The notes under the pieces were generated by a model. That model did not search any database and was not told the origin of the DNA. It worked only from the letters and a program-made list of their open reading frames with translations. Source: DATCBF01 sp964401995 (GTDB lineage Bacteria; Actinomycetota; Thermoleophilia; Solirubrobacterales; 70-9). From it: DNA of 64,000 bases. Numbering within the stretch: the first letter of the stretch is position 1; each line of letters starts with the position of its first letter. Below are positions 63,456 through 64,000 of the stretch, piece after piece. The position numbers and the translations under genes are program-made. Location of the stretch: the NCBI GenBank assembly GCA_964401995.1, contig CAYOAP010000003.1, forward strand, positions 144,824 to 208,823, read 5' to 3'.

Positions 63456-64000
63456 TTACGCCTCGAGCTCGGTGAACAGCTGCAGCCAGTCGCGCAGCAG
63501 GCGGGGCGAGAGGAACTCCTGGCGGGCGTGCTCCTTGCCGGCCCGGCCGAGCCGCTTGCCGAGCTCGGGGTCGGCGAGGATCTCGAGGCAGCGCTGGGCG
63601 CACTCGGCCGAGGAGTCGACGAGGAAGCCGGTCTCCCCGTTCTCGATCTGCAGCGGGATGCCGCCGACGTTGCCGGCGACGGTCGGGCGCCCCTTCCAGA
63701 GCGCCTCGGTCACGGTCAGGCCGAAGCCCTCGCGGATCGACTTCTGCAGGCAGACGTCGGACTGCGACTGGAAGGCGTTGACCTCGATCGCGCCGACGTT
63801 GTTGAGGTTGTTGAGGATCTTGATGTCGGGATCGGAGTCGGCGTATTCGAAGGTCTGCTGGAAGAAGTCCCAGCCCTCCGGGTCGTCGGTCGCCATCGAG
63901 CCGACCAGCGCCAGCTGCGCGTCGGGCACCTCCTTGGTGACATCGCGGTAGGCGTCGATCACGCCCATCGGGTCCTTCCAGGGGTCGAAGCGGGAGACCT
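63456..64000 (-). CDS. GT4 glycosyltransferase, trehalose synthase (TreT)-like, 5' part outside window
   Basis: The C-terminal 181 residues; the frame is open to the right edge. VSRFDPWKDPMGVIDAYRDVTKEVPDAQLALVGSMATDDPEGWDFFQQTFEYADSDPDIKILNNLNNVGAIEVNAFQSQSDVCLQKSIREGFGLTVTEALWKGRPTVAGNVGGIPLQIENGETGFLV is the nucleotide-sugar half of GT4 enzymes, with the EGFGLTVTEA motif. The overall wording matches trehalose-forming TreT proteins. Together with otsA this suggests a trehalose locus. Confidence 0.82.
   Translation of the reverse strand, partial: VSRFDPWKDPMGVIDAYRDVTKEVPDAQLALVGSMATDDPEGWDFFQQTFEYADSDPDIKILNNLNNVGAIEVNAFQSQSDVCLQKSIREGFGLTVTEALWKGRPTVAGNVGGIPLQIENGETGFLVDSSAECAQRCLEILADPELGKRLGRAGKEHARQEFLSPRLLRDWLQLFTELEA

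Overview
The window is a high-GC (about 67-70% by eye), gene-dense segment around a bacterial chromosome origin. The order gyrA-gyrB-dciA-recF-dnaN-dnaA | rpmH-rnpA-yidD-yidC ... jag-rsmG | parA-parB is that of an actinobacterial origin. MCE and MmpL genes, FhaA plus a Ser/Thr kinase, and DciA support Actinobacteriota. A Bacillus-like menaquinol:cytochrome c reductase, a trehalose OtsA/TreT pair and a siroheme-decarboxylase-like protein suggest a deep lineage such as Thermoleophilia (Solirubrobacterales). That lineage assignment is inference; no 16S gene is present.

Layout. 1-4.1 kb: end of an FHA/kinase signalling operon (minus), then a CARDB-like membrane protein, prephenate dehydratase and an HNH nuclease (plus). 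4.15-4.58 kb: a non-coding tract full of inverted repeats that runs into the 3' end of gyrA. 4.6-18.2 kb: replication and segregation core with a candidate oriC at dnaA/dnaN, a parS-like site inside rnpA/yidD, and an inverted jag-rsmG block. 18.2-27.6 kb: tRNA-Ile, a bifunctional nuclease, ddl, an aminotransferase, a phosphodiesterase-like enzyme, a membrane glycosyltransferase-like protein, ymdB and an ABC exporter. 27.6-36.9 kb: heme precursor genes (hemB, a fused AhbA-AhbB-like protein, hemL), bc-complex genes qcrABC, menaquinone genes (menG, polyprenyl synthase), and tatA/tatC.

36.9-53.9 kb is the accessory block. It holds a membrane-anchored helical protein, tRNA-Lys, two tandem secreted four-cysteine proteins, a large MmpL/RND protein, six overlapping MCE genes with no YrbE permease or ATPase, two large inverted-repeat elements sharing one core, a strong terminator, a third member of the four-cysteine family, and a TetR regulator. 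53.9-64 kb: purA, a DnaI/DnaC-like helicase loader, dnaB interrupted by a 423-residue intein, a polytopic His-rich membrane protein, the rpsF-ssb-rpsR-rplI cluster, a proline-rich protein, otsA and a partial treT-like gene.

How the genes fit together: the first part holds the replication initiation, segregation and topology machinery. The middle joins tetrapyrrole supply, menaquinone and the bc complex, with Tat nearby, which probably exports the Rieske protein. The MmpL/MCE block is probably an envelope lipid or hydrophobic-substrate transport locus, flanked by a lineage-specific secreted protein family. The most unusual features are the MmpL-MCE locus without YrbE, the four-cysteine family, the inverted-repeat elements, two likely AUU/AUC start codons (hemL, fhaA), DciA together with a DnaI-like loader, and the fused siroheme-decarboxylase-like gene between hemB and hemL. 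All calls come from reading translations and motifs; no database search was run.
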